Origin: Aquilaria yunnanensis
Lineage: Eukaryota; Streptophyta; Magnoliopsida; Malvales; Thymelaeaceae
Assembly (NCBI GenBank): GCA_039654915.1
Contig: CM077594.1
Span: forward strand, 97,974,893 to 98,038,892
Direction: 5' to 3'
Length of the DNA stretch: 64,000 nt
The notes beneath the pieces are model-generated. The model worked only from the letters and a program-made list of their open reading frames with translations. It did not search any database and was not told the DNA's origin. A program made the position numbers and the translations under genes. This document shows, piece after piece, positions 44,488-54,684 of the stretch; the first letter of the stretch is position 1, and every line of letters starts with the position of its first letter.

Positions 44488-47121
44488 ATGATAAAAATGG
44501 AGAATAGATCAGAGGTAGAGGTGATAGATCGGGAAGCAGAGTTTCTGGCGTCGAAAGAGGAGAGCGGGAATGAATGGGAAACGTTCAAGGAAAACGTGAG
44601 GCCCTTGAAGAGAGGCCGCAAAGTTGGCCTCCTTAACCACGCTCTCAGATCCCACGCGAGTTCCGATCTCAGGAATTCTCTCCTCCAACACAGAAAACTC
44701 CTCATCAAGGCTATTGACGACTATGAGGGAGATGATCCTCTTCACCCATGGATCCAGTAATTTCCTAGTCAATTTCCTTGATCCTGCGAATCAAAGATTT
44801 CAATTTGCTTCTCACTTATCATCCAAATCGTTGATTTACAGGTGCATTAAATGGGTTCAGGAGGCTTTTCCAGCTGCCGGTGACTCCTCTGGGCTGCTAC
44901 TCACATATGAGCAGTGTGTCCGTACTTTCTGGCACTCCGAGACTTACAGGGACGATCTCCGCTACCTCAAAGTTTGGCTCGAATATGTCGGTTCTTTTTT
45001 TTCAAATTTCTTGTTCTTGTTCTAGTTTTTGTATACTAGTCTCCAGCACTGTTCAAATTCTTGTTGGAATTGGTGGTCTAGGCCCAACATTGTGCTGATG
45101 CCGAAATCATTTTCCGTTTCCTGGAATCGAATGATATTGGGAAGACACATTCGGCTTTTTACCTGGCATATGCCTCGCACATGGAATCCAAGTCCAAGAC
45201 GAAAGCAGCTAATCAGATACTTAATCTTGGGATATCAAGGTAAATTTTCTCCCCCCTTCGATCTTGTTCTATGGCCTCCTTGAGAATGTGCAAGCCACTT
45301 ATCCAATTTGAGTGAAAAGTATCAAAAGTGAGAGTGTGAGACACTTATATATAGCGGTAAAATCCTAGTCAATTTCGACAAACCATATTCTGCGATTCAT
45401 TATATGTTTAGTTCGATTTCCGAGTTTCAGGGTAAGTAAGAATTCTTTAGTGAAGAAATTAAATGTTGCGCTAGTAGCCTAGTACTAACTTGTTTGCGCG
45501 CATGCCAAATTATTTTTCTTTTTGAAAAGAAGCCTCTTATGCCATTTCTTCACCAACCTTTCTGTTTCGCAGGGGTGCGCAACCAGTAGAGAAGTTGAGG
45601 GATGGCTACAAGGACTTTCTTCTGCGCTCAATGACAAAACCAAAACCAATGCAGGATGTGTGTAACTTGCTGCAGCAAGTTTGTTTGATTGATTTTCATT
45701 TTCACGCGAAGCCCTTGCTTGTTTGATTTTTTTTTTTTTTTCCAGAGTTGCTTGTTCCGCCATGGGTTGTTTGACTTATATTCTTCTTTCTGATTAATAG
45801 GATGCTATAGATGGAAGTCAATTGCAGGTCCGGAGCTTTGGAACAGTCATAGGAGAAAATGGTAAGTTACATTACCTTGAAGTTACTTCTGCCCTTCATC
45901 TTTGGAAATTTTGCTTAACCCATCAGTTTTGTCAAATTCCAGGACGGCTGAGCACCGTGAGGAATGATCCTGACATGAACAAGTTAAAGCCAATTCAGTA
46001 AGGGGGGGAAAACCATTATTTTCACTTCTTTCAGGCATAGCATGACGATAATACTTACTGTTGCTTTATGCTATTTAGTCAAGATGCCACCCCTTTATGT
46101 TTCCTTTTCTTCTGTTTGTTCCAGCTTTGAGTTCTTGAATGTTCTTTTATGGTCACCTTTAATCTAGATGCAACAACTTTTGATTCAATGAACTCAATGT
46201 TAATGCTTCATGCCCTCTCAAATAAGTGATGAAGATGCGTTTTTTCAACCATCACACTATCACTATGCGAAAACATTTATCATTTGCTATGTTAAACAGA
46301 TGACCGGTCTTTCTTAAGTTGCTGCTTCCCTGTTGTTTTTCTTTTTTTCTTTTGGATAGGGTTCCAAGAACCCCTCTTTCTGTTTACAAGGACACCAATA
46401 CGGATGTTACATTGGCTTTTCAACCGAAGGCAAAGAATGAGATGAACCCTTGGCGAAGTCTTGGAAGTAGGGCCGAGAGAAACAAAGAAAATAATGCACT
46501 GCCAACCAAGTGGACATCATATAAGGTTCTGCAGTCTTCCAAGGACATTGCTTCTCATGAATTGCCTCTTTATATTATGGTATGGAAAATTGTAGCTTCT
46601 TACAGTTGTTAGCTACTCTTCTAGGTTCCTCAGAAACCTTGGGCAATAACAGGAGGGCATGCCCCTACGGCTACACCTGCTATTGATGTTTTTGTTGACG
46701 AGGAATTAGCAGAGTAAGTGTCCAATAAAACCAGCTAGTAGAAGTGATCTTCTGATGTTATCCGCACACCCTCTCTTTAACAAGGAATATGCACTTTCTA
46801 AAATGAGAATTATATCTTTCTATGATATACGTAAGTCGCATTTATATATTTGCAATAACCTGTTCAATTTTGATTCCAGGAATAGAAAAAGGTGCAAGGA
46901 AAAGAGCGGTGGAGGTGGGAGTGCAAAGCTGAGAGAGTGGGATGACACAGACATGAAAAGGTAACCCAACAGTGCAGCCACTAGGAATATTGGTAATTTT
47001 TTCCATTGCATTGGCATTAAGTTACTGATTAGATTGTAGATATGGGTTGTTGTTCAGGGAAACAGAGCTGCTGAGGGAGAATCCATTGCGCAATTTCCCT
47101 TCCAACAGCCTCCCGAGGTGA
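44488..47121 (+). CDS. BUBR1: BUBR1/MAD3-type spindle checkpoint protein
   Basis: Ten exons with matching phases: 44488-44756, 44842-44986, 45082-45239, 45573-45657, 45801-45861, 45943-45997, 46360-46579, 46625-46713, 46880-46960 and 47058-47121, giving 408 aa; Arabidopsis BUBR1 is about 395. The first KEN box lies in FKENVRPLKRGR. The Mad3/BUB1 TPR-like region follows (WVQEAFPAAGDSSGLLLTYE, YLKVWLEYAQHCADAEIIF, KTHSAFYLAYASHMESK). The second KEN box is in GSRAERNKENNALP, and the end is ETELLRENPLRNFPSNSL. No kinase domain is present, as in other plant MAD3-type proteins. Role: inhibition of APC/C-CDC20 at unattached kinetochores. An in-frame ATG three codons in (MENRSE) is an alternative start. 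This is the only BUBR1 here; the duplicated locus lacks it. Confidence 0.93.
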
Positions 47122-47217
47122 TGTGAGGCATTTGAAAGTTATGCTCATGCTTTATGACTTGTAGCTGTGTTTGTTTCATGCCTCAGCTTTTCTCTCCAAA
47201 GCTTGTTTCATGTTCCC

Positions 47218-47880
47218 AACCCAACGTGTATTCTTATTTGTGTCTTCTTTTTCCTCTTTTTGTTCATTTGATCAGCCTAGATAACCATCCACATTGTGTC
47301 TCTAGTTTTGGCTTCTCATATTCCTCTCCCGGACTTCCTCGCTGTGGAAGCCCTGGTGCTTAAATTTGAATTTCCTCTCTTTTAGCCTACTGTTCCATCT
47401 TCATTTTCTGGTGCATATGCGTTTGTCTCTTTTGCTGCAATTTTGTCAAATTGGAGCATTAAGTTGATTGATTACCACAGTTGACTGCTACCAACCAATT
47501 CCTATTGCCGCAGGTTGAAAGATAAAAGATTGACAACTTAAGAATGTGTATGTATAGGTTGCTACCTTATTAATCAGACATGTTACTGGAAGCCTTAAAC
47601 TATTGTGTGTGTGGATTGTGGAATCGAAACGAAAAGCTTTAGCTTTATATATCTCGTAGCTTATATGGCTACTTAAGCTATATACTATGTGGCTTATATG
47701 TGACCTTAGTCTTTAACTTGGGAGGGAGGACTAGGACCAGTTATAGCCTTGTAGAGGAACCTATACATCACAGACAAAGACGGAGAGCATTGTCGAAACT
47801 TCAAATTGAAGTACTCAACAAGGTATCGTCGTTACTAAGTTATAAGCAAACTTTGCCAGCCCGGCAAGAAAAGTTTTCTG
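47218..47880 (+). repeat. BUBR1 3' flank, duplicated (copy A)
   Basis: Sequence from 'caacgtgtattcttatttg' to 'caacaaggtatcgtcgttac' recurs at 52051-52695 with scattered substitutions. It may include the BUBR1 3' UTR. It ends at the foldback that joins copy A to copy B. Confidence 0.9.
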
Positions 47881-47911
47881 ATTAATATAAGCAAAGTTTG
47901 CTTATAACTTA
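47836..47911. repeat. Perfect 20-bp inverted repeat at the duplication junction
   Basis: TAAGTTATAAGCAAACTTTG (47836-47855) and its exact inverse complement (47892-47911) flank 36 bases. Copy B sequence resumes four bases after the right arm. In copy B the left-arm sequence is present (about 52670-52690, with changes) but the right arm is not, so the second arm is a product of the rearrangement. Confidence 0.9.
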
Positions 47912-48239
47912 GTATGTATAGCAGTTTTCGGTGAAATTTTCTCCCAAGACCTTCCAGTCCACCCAACCCAAAAACTACAAAGTAACTTTAGGTATGAGTA
48001 TGACATGGTGATCAACGAGTAGAACTGATGTTCAAGTTATTGGATGATAAATACATGAGATAACTACATGTTATTAATTTGTACTGCAGTTTTATATACA
48101 TTTTGCGAAAAAAACAACATTATAGCTTGGCAGTTGTATTAGAGCAAAAGGCCTGGGAGACCCAAGTGGGCACATTTTAGTCCAATGACATGGATTAACA
48201 TTAACAAACAGGATTAGTTAACGTATTAAGCACCAGCGT

Positions 48240-48933
48240 CGGGAGGCATTCATTCCTCCCCGCTGACGGAAAAAGTGCTTTCTACTACGGCTCCGCCCAC
48301 CATCTCCGCGAGCATCCTTTACAACTCCTCGAAAGTCCAAACTATTCTACCCCCCCAACACCTAAAGCATAATTTAACTGCTTCATCAGATGTACAACCC
48401 CTATTAAACGCCCTAGCTATTTCCAGATTTTCCAATGCCAACCTCATCTTTTACGGTGTCCATCGTCCTCGGCATCTCTTGTATGAACTCGCACAAGACC
48501 CGATTCACCAATGTCCCAAATTTCAAGGGTTTGGGACGCACAGATAGATTTTAAGAAAACTAACTCCACACCTAGCATTCTGCAATTAACAACGTGATGC
48601 GCGGGGTTTGATGGAATTAATTACCAGAGCAAGATTCTTGAATCTGCCGAAACCGCTGTTTGGCTTTTCCAGCGATCACCGAATTTCTTGCATATCGGTC
48701 GGGATGCCATTTCTTCATTCAATCGCACTCAAAAACACAAAACCACTAAATGTAAAGAAAGATTTCGCATACTCTAAGGAAAACCAAAAAGAACGCATAA
48801 AAGTGATCAAATTTCCGGTAGTAGAGGCTACCAAAGCGAGCTTCTGATAATCAGAGTGAACATCGGAGCAGGAGACGTCTCCGCGAATCCTGAGAACCTT
48901 GTAATAGCAAGGTCCTCCGCCGCCATTCATCAT
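48240..48933 (-). pseudogene. DnaJ (J-domain) gene relic, copy B
   Basis: Exons 1 and 2 are as in copy A. The 3' part is more decayed: shorter than in copy A, with a stop inside the segment matching LEELQRM and the Ser-rich tail reduced. It is not able to encode a complete J protein. Confidence 0.8.
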
Positions 48934-50016
48934 CGCTGACTAGCCGTAGAAACTGTCCTGTTCTGTCTAGAACAAGTCTCCTCCTCCCTTTCTCGAGCCT
49001 TTCCTTTGGCCCCCTTCTTCTCTCCGTTGCTTGATTTAAATGTAAAGTATCACAAATCATACGGTGCGAAGAGGGGGGGAAATTGAATTGAGGTCCTATC
49101 CTATGCCTGCCTCTGATTACACACTGCTGATTTATTCATTCTGAATGTAAACCGGAAACTGCTATTTTGAGGAGTGGAACAACTTGCATCCACCCAATCT
49201 TTTTGGCTACGCATGCAAGATGAAGCTCTCGCATACTTAAACACAACCATATCTTCTGAATTGAAGCACATTTCATTTCACGAAACATAAATTGACCACA
49301 TTCTTTTGAAAAAGTCTTTCATTTAGTCTATTGTTCAAGAAGAAACCTGTTTCATGTACCTTTTCACAATCTCTCATCCTAGGAGAAACCGCCGATAACT
49401 CTCTTCCCTTGTCAGCAAACTCCATACTTACAGGGCCCTTCCTGTTACAACCTGCTTGGCTTCAACAGATAGAAGGCTACTTTCAAGCAACTTGGCCTGT
49501 AACAAAGAAGTCCTCTAATCCTAATTCTCGCACATGTTTTGCAAGTTCACACAGCACAGGGAACATTACAGTCCCAATCCTATCGTTGTCTGAAATTACC
49601 ACCCTTCTGTTTGAGCCTCACTTGAATGCATCATCACAGCAACCATGCATATGTTTCAGTTGGGAATACCAAAACCAGACTATTTTCTTGGTCTATCACA
49701 CACACAGATGTTTGAAATCAAACTACAGCTCATTTAAGGCATAGACCAAGAAACAAAATTTTATAAACTATGAAGTTATTGTAGCGGAACTAAGCAACCA
49801 TGGGAAAAATAAAATACATGATACTCAGAACAGCAGTTACGGTAAAGAACTCCAACCATGGAATCCAACTTAAAAAATGCAAGGAAATGTTAATATTGTA
49901 AAACAATAGTATTAACCTAAACCGTAGCAAACAAACATGGAATGTGTGGCTGCTTCGTGATCCATTAGAGACGTTATAAACACCAAAAAAAAAAAAAAAA
50001 GAAGCGAACCCAGAAA

Positions 50017-50430
50017 TCAAAACTCCAAATCTTTAGATTTTGGATACCCATCATACTCCAGTTTTACACCCAGAGCAGCACGTACAACTCTAAACTTGAG
50101 ACGCAGGGCGTCCATAATCTCTTGTACGGCATCATTCTCTGGATCCATAACTGGGTATTCCTCAAGCAGATCTCCAATCTGCTGGATATTCTTCTGTACC
50201 CTGGTGGAGAACCGGGTTGGGTCTATTCTAATAGCAGAATTCCACACATCGACGCATCCCTTGTAGAAGCCGAGTTCTTCGCCGACCTCGAATCCTGTTT
50301 TCAGACCCACCTGTCCGCCGTCTTCTTTTCCCGTGGTTAGGCCGTGATTATAACCTTCTTCATACCCTTCTTTCCAGTGGGTCTCCTCTAAATTCAATGA
50401 AGCATCAAATATATTAGCGATGTGATCCAT
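50017..50430 (-). CDS. LTO1: LTO1/ORAOV1 homologue, copy B
   Basis: The same 137-aa protein as the copy-A gene, residue for residue, with the same spaced-glycine Yae1/LTO1 motif. Its upstream region matches copy A only to about 50728; beyond that it faces unrelated GC-rich DNA in place of the BUBR1 promoter, so any regulation shared with BUBR1 would be lost. Whether both copies are expressed cannot be read from sequence. Confidence 0.83.
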   Translation of the reverse strand: MDHIANIFDASLNLEETHWKEGYEEGYNHGLTTGKEDGGQVGLKTGFEVGEELGFYKGCVDVWNSAIRIDPTRFSTRVQKNIQQIGDLLEEYPVMDPENDAVQEIMDALRLKFRVVRAALGVKLEYDGYPKSKDLEF

Positions 50431-50740
50431 TTAAGAGTAGATATCAAAATTCAGAGTGGGATGTTCAGAAAATCTCCGCACACTAGTGTGCCGATGGGTT
50501 TATCCGTGAGGCCAACTGCAAATTACTCTAATAATGAAAATCCCAAGTGCATGTGACATAATCCTTAAATCTGCAAGAATACGTTGATGTAACCAGCTAC
50601 CAAGCAGGTGAAAATAGAGTAGTGACCGATAAGTTGGAGGGTTCAAGTTGTACGCTGGCTGCTGCTGACGGATCTTCGACAGGCGGCGACGTGCTGGCGA
50701 ACCGTAGGTTGAAGGAGCTTCTTGGTGCAGCGGATACGGC

Positions 50741-52050
50741 AATTGCACACACCACACAGAATTGCGTCTTCGTCTTCGTCTTCAGGAGATCGCAAAAGCT
50801 TCATCTTCTCCGGCCATCGCCGGTGCCTCCAATGTCTGCCATCACCCTACAGAAGCCGCCAGATCTAAGTATTTGTTGCTATGGCGGAGCCGAAGCAAGG
50901 GAATCGACTATGATCTAAGAATCGGAGGCGGCACTGATCCGAGGCGAGGCGAGGAGAGGCAAAGGCAGGCGCAACGAGAGGCAGAGAATAGGGATCCGAT
51001 CGGACGATCGGTGAAGCCAATCCACGATTCGAGGAGGCGAGTCTCAGGCAAGTGTGGAGATGAAGCGACGAGGCTAAACGTCGAGGTGCGGGGCGAGGCA
51101 AAGCCAGGCGCGACGCGAGGCGCGAGGCGGCGCTGATCCGAGGCGAGGCGAGGCGAAGAGAGGCGCGACGAGAGTCCAGGCCAGGCGCGAGGCGCGGCGG
51201 AGCAAGGCGAGGCCAGGCGTGAGGCGAGGGGAGCGATGAGGGGAGACCAAGAGGCAAATCGGCGAGGCTGAATGCGAGACTGATCTGTTTTTTGAAAGAA
51301 AAATAATTGTTTTTTATTAGTTATTATTTACACATTTTTGTATTGTACTTTATACATTTTTTATTTATTAAATTATATATCTTTATTTAAACATTTTTTT
51401 AAACATTTAGACATTTTTACATTTTTATTTGCACTTTTACATATTTAGTCAGACACTTATTTTAATTATTTCATACATTTATTTTTTAAAGATAATAAAT
51501 TATTCATAAGTTATTTAGTCAGACACTTTGACATACTTCTTCAGACATTTTTCAGTATTCAATTAGACACTATTTTTTATTGGTTAAGACATTTTTTTAT
51601 TATTTCAAATAGTTATTTTTTGAAGATAACAAATTGTTTACAAATTGATTCTGTCATTTTTTGTTCAGACACTTTTATATATTTATTTAGACATTTTTTA
51701 ATATTCAATCAGACACTTATTCTTATAGTTTCAAACACTTTTAATTTAACATTATAATAATTTATTTTATATTACTTTGTAAACACTTCCACATATTATA
51801 TTAGATACATTTACATTTTGTTGCAGACATTTTTATTATTTGGAAGTAACAAGGACGCAACTTGGAGGCAACAATCGGAAGCAAGATATGGAGGTGATCA
51901 ACGCGATCCGGCGAGTGACGACGAGATCTGGCGGCCAATCAACAAGATCGGGCAGGTGACGACGAGATCTAGCGGCCGATCGACGAGATCCGTCGGCCGA
52001 TCGATGAGATCTGGTGGGTGATGACAAGATCCAGCGGGTGATCGACCTAG
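50741..52050. other. Unrelated repeat-rich segment in place of BUBR1 in copy B
   Basis: Three compositional blocks. About 50930-51250 is GC-rich 'gaggcgaggcg' low-complexity DNA. About 51290-51835 is AT-rich with a recurrent '(c/t)agacatttt/cagacacttttt' word every 30-60 bases. About 51890-52040 is a tandem repeat of 'gacgagatctggcggccgatc'-like units (written here as the typical unit). No gene family is recognised. Open frames here are compositional. Confidence 0.75.
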
Positions 52051-52695
52051 ATAACCCAACGTGTATTCTTATTTGTGTCTTCTTTTTCTTCTTTTTGTTC
52101 ATTTGATCAGCCTCAATAACCATACACATTGTGTTTCTAGTTTTGGGTTTTCATATTCCTTTCCCGGACTTCCTTGTTGTGGGAGCCCTGGTGCTTAAAT
52201 TTGATTTTCCTCTCTTTTAGCCTACTGTTCCATCTTCATTTTCTGGTGCATATGCGTTTGTCTCTTTTGCTGCAATTTTGTCAAATTGGAGCATTAAGTT
52301 GATTGATTACCACAGTTGACTGCTACCAACCAATTCATATTGCCGTAGGTTAAAAGATAAAAGATTGACAATTTAAGGATGTGTATGTATAGGTTGTTAC
52401 CTTATTAATCAGACATGTTACTGGAAGCCTTAAACTATTGTGTGTGTGGATTGTGGAATCGAAACGAAAAGCTTTAGCTTTATATATCTTATAGCTTATA
52501 TGGCTACTTAAGCTGTATACTATATGGGTTATATGTGACCTTAGTCTTTAACGTGGGAGGGAGGACTAGGACCAGTTATAGCCTTGTAGAAGAACCTATA
52601 CATCACCGACAAAGACGGAGAGCAATGTCGAAACTTCAAATTGAAGTACTCAACAAGGTATCGTCGTTACTACGTTATAAGCAAATTTTGCCAGC
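52051..52695 (+). repeat. BUBR1 3' flank, duplicated (copy B)
   Basis: Copy of 47218-47880 with scattered substitutions. It shows that the duplicated unit once extended across BUBR1, because its 3' flank is still here without the gene. It continues at 52696 into sequence absent from the copy-A junction. Confidence 0.9.
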
Positions 52696-53540
52696 CCAGC
52701 AAGGAATTCTGCCTTTCTCCGCTCAAGCTGCTGGAGGCGGTTGTGGTCAGGGTGGCCACGGTTGTCGTAATCACAATGTCAATGTGCAGGTTTGCCCTCC
52801 TCATTAGCCCAACCAGCAGCCTCGTCGTCCTTCAAACTGCCAGATCTATTAAACAGAATGATGTTATCTGCACGACTGGAGTCGTTGGTGTTGAGCTTCA
52901 GTCGATGCCTGAGGCCCTAAGCCCCAGGGGAAGTATGTCTACTCTTCTGTTGAGGTTTTACCTAGTGTGATTTCCATCCTCCATTCCTCGTCCAACAGGC
53001 TTGTGTGCCAATATTAGCCCTGGCCTAATAGGTCGTAGCTAGAGATCACCAACTGCACGCTGGTCACTTTATGGAGTCACTTAGTCTCTTCCATGATCAG
53101 GACTTTCATACAGCCAATCCTTCCCCCCTTCTCAAAGTTGAACTTCTCATTGCTGTACAGAATGAGCTTCGACAGGTACGGGCTCCAAAGTTGAGCCCAA
53201 TGCCTTCCACTATAATGGGGAACCAAGCTCAGCTCGGTCGTTTCAAATGCCACGATGAATTAGTGCCACTCGCCGCCTTGAAGCCAACCGTGTTTGAGTA
53301 TGCAAACAGAATGCCGGTTGAAATATTTTTTCCTTCCCTGCTTCAGCCTTTGGGTATCGGGTTGTAAACGATGTTAAGACAGCATTGGCAGGTGGTGGGG
53401 CTGCTGCTGCATGGGTTGTTGGCGATACTTTCAATCCTGCATATGTTGAAGACTGGACCCCCTTGATGCTGGAAGGCAAAACAATATGGGAATGTGAACC
53501 TCAACTTCTAATTCTGGCTGAGTTCCTGGCAACTCAGTAG
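52696..53540 (+). pseudogene. Coding-like relic of unknown family
   Basis: Stretches read like protein but change frame. At 53071-53367 a frame ends CHDELVPLAALKPTVFEYAN; just beyond, another frame (about 53340-53540) reads GGGAAAAWVVGDTFNPAY and VEDWTPLMLEGKTIWECEPQ to a TAG. The amino-acid texture is that of a real globular protein, but I do not recognise the family. It may be a frameshifted gene or exons with introns I failed to place. Confidence 0.35.
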
Positions 53541-53557
53541 CCTTTTGAGGGCCAGAT

Positions 53558-53827
53558 TTGAAGCACTTGAAAGCGCCTTGCTTGACAAGTTTTGTCCTAC
53601 CCATTTTTTTTTTTCAGAACTTTAGAATATCTCAAGGGCACAACACCAAATCCAAACTGCTCAATTTATTCAACGATTCACCCTTGTTGTTTGTATCGAT
53701 TCTGTTTGCTGTAATGCTGTTTTTTATTGGCACGGTTTGTGATCTTGGAATATTCATCCCTGCAGCTGCTGGCAGCTCTCTCCAAGGAAGGAAACAATAC
53801 GAACCAATCAACAACACCATTTGGTAA
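53558..53827 (+). CDS. Short membrane-protein-like open frame, uncertain
   Basis: An 89-codon frame with one strong hydrophobic stretch (PLLFVSILFAVMLFFIGTVC) followed by DLGIFIPAAAGSSLQ. There is a faint likeness to the G-x-F-x-P loop of CLC chloride channels, but it is too weak to name. It could be a fragment of a larger membrane protein. Confidence 0.2.
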   Translation: MKHLKAPCLTSFVLPIFFFQNFRISQGHNTKSKLLNLFNDSPLLFVSILFAVMLFFIGTVCDLGIFIPAAAGSSLQGRKQYEPINNTIW

Positions 53828-54089
53828 CAGAAATCTTACGATGCATGGTAACAGAAATTTCACCATCTTCTGCGTTCAAGTTTTTTTTCAATTTCAATGC
53901 TCAAACACAGCTATTCACAATCCAACTCCTTCATGCATCCACTTGGATTCAAGTCCGCCCGCTTCAGCTGACTTATTTTCTAACACTCAAGAGTGCCTGT
54001 TTTCTACTTGGCTCAACCTTACGGTTATACTTGCATGGAAATCTTCTACATGGGTGATGCTATGCTATTTACATATGTTCAAATTATAA

Positions 54090-54684
54090 CAATTAAGTCC
54101 AAGTATGTTCAAAATGATCACCCAGCTGTTGACAGTTATGCACATTTAGTAACATGTTTTATTTACACCTGAGAATGACTAGAGAATGGGATTTCAAAGA
54201 ATCAAAAGTACAGAGCACAATACACTTTCAGTACATGTCTGCATTCCAGAAAAAGAAAATGTGATCTACAACGAACAAGAACTCTAATAGCTACCTATAG
54301 CTTGTTACAAGATGAGGCTACAATGTATGTAAGATAAGTTCCAAATAAGTCATTATGAAACTCAGAAAGGAAATCCAGAGAACTCAAAATTAGAAGATCG
54401 AGCAGGAGCAATGTTCTAAATAAGACAAAAACTTTGGGAGTTAAAAAAAAAAGCTCACCTAAGTCTAATATCTACGAGTTATTCGGACATTGTTATGTAC
54501 ATGCTGTTAGAAGAAAAGAGGCGTGCAAGAAAGAAAAACCGAATTAGTGGTTAAGAGGGGAACATAAACCAGGAAGGGACAAGAACAATAAAGGGAAACT
54601 AACTAACAAAATTTTTTTTGGTTCCCACAGCTCCACACCACAAAACAAAAAAAAATGGCATGCAAAATAAATGTGATGCTGCAG
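54090..54684. other. Intergenic sequence, probable 3' region of the receptor-kinase locus
   Basis: No open frame of interest. It probably contains the former 3' UTR of the minus-strand CrRLK1L gene. Confidence 0.45.

Larger units (their letters stand above)
47915..50740. repeat. Segmental duplication, copy B
   Basis: Second copy of 41351-44225. It starts at 'tgtatagcag' and fades out near 50728, after the segment 'aggcggcgacgtgctggc'. Downstream it does not continue into BUBR1. Confidence 0.95.

Noticed and set aside
50762..51257. Open frames on both strands rich in Arg/Ala/Ser
   Set aside because: Low-complexity 'gaggcg' DNA stays open in several frames; no domain.
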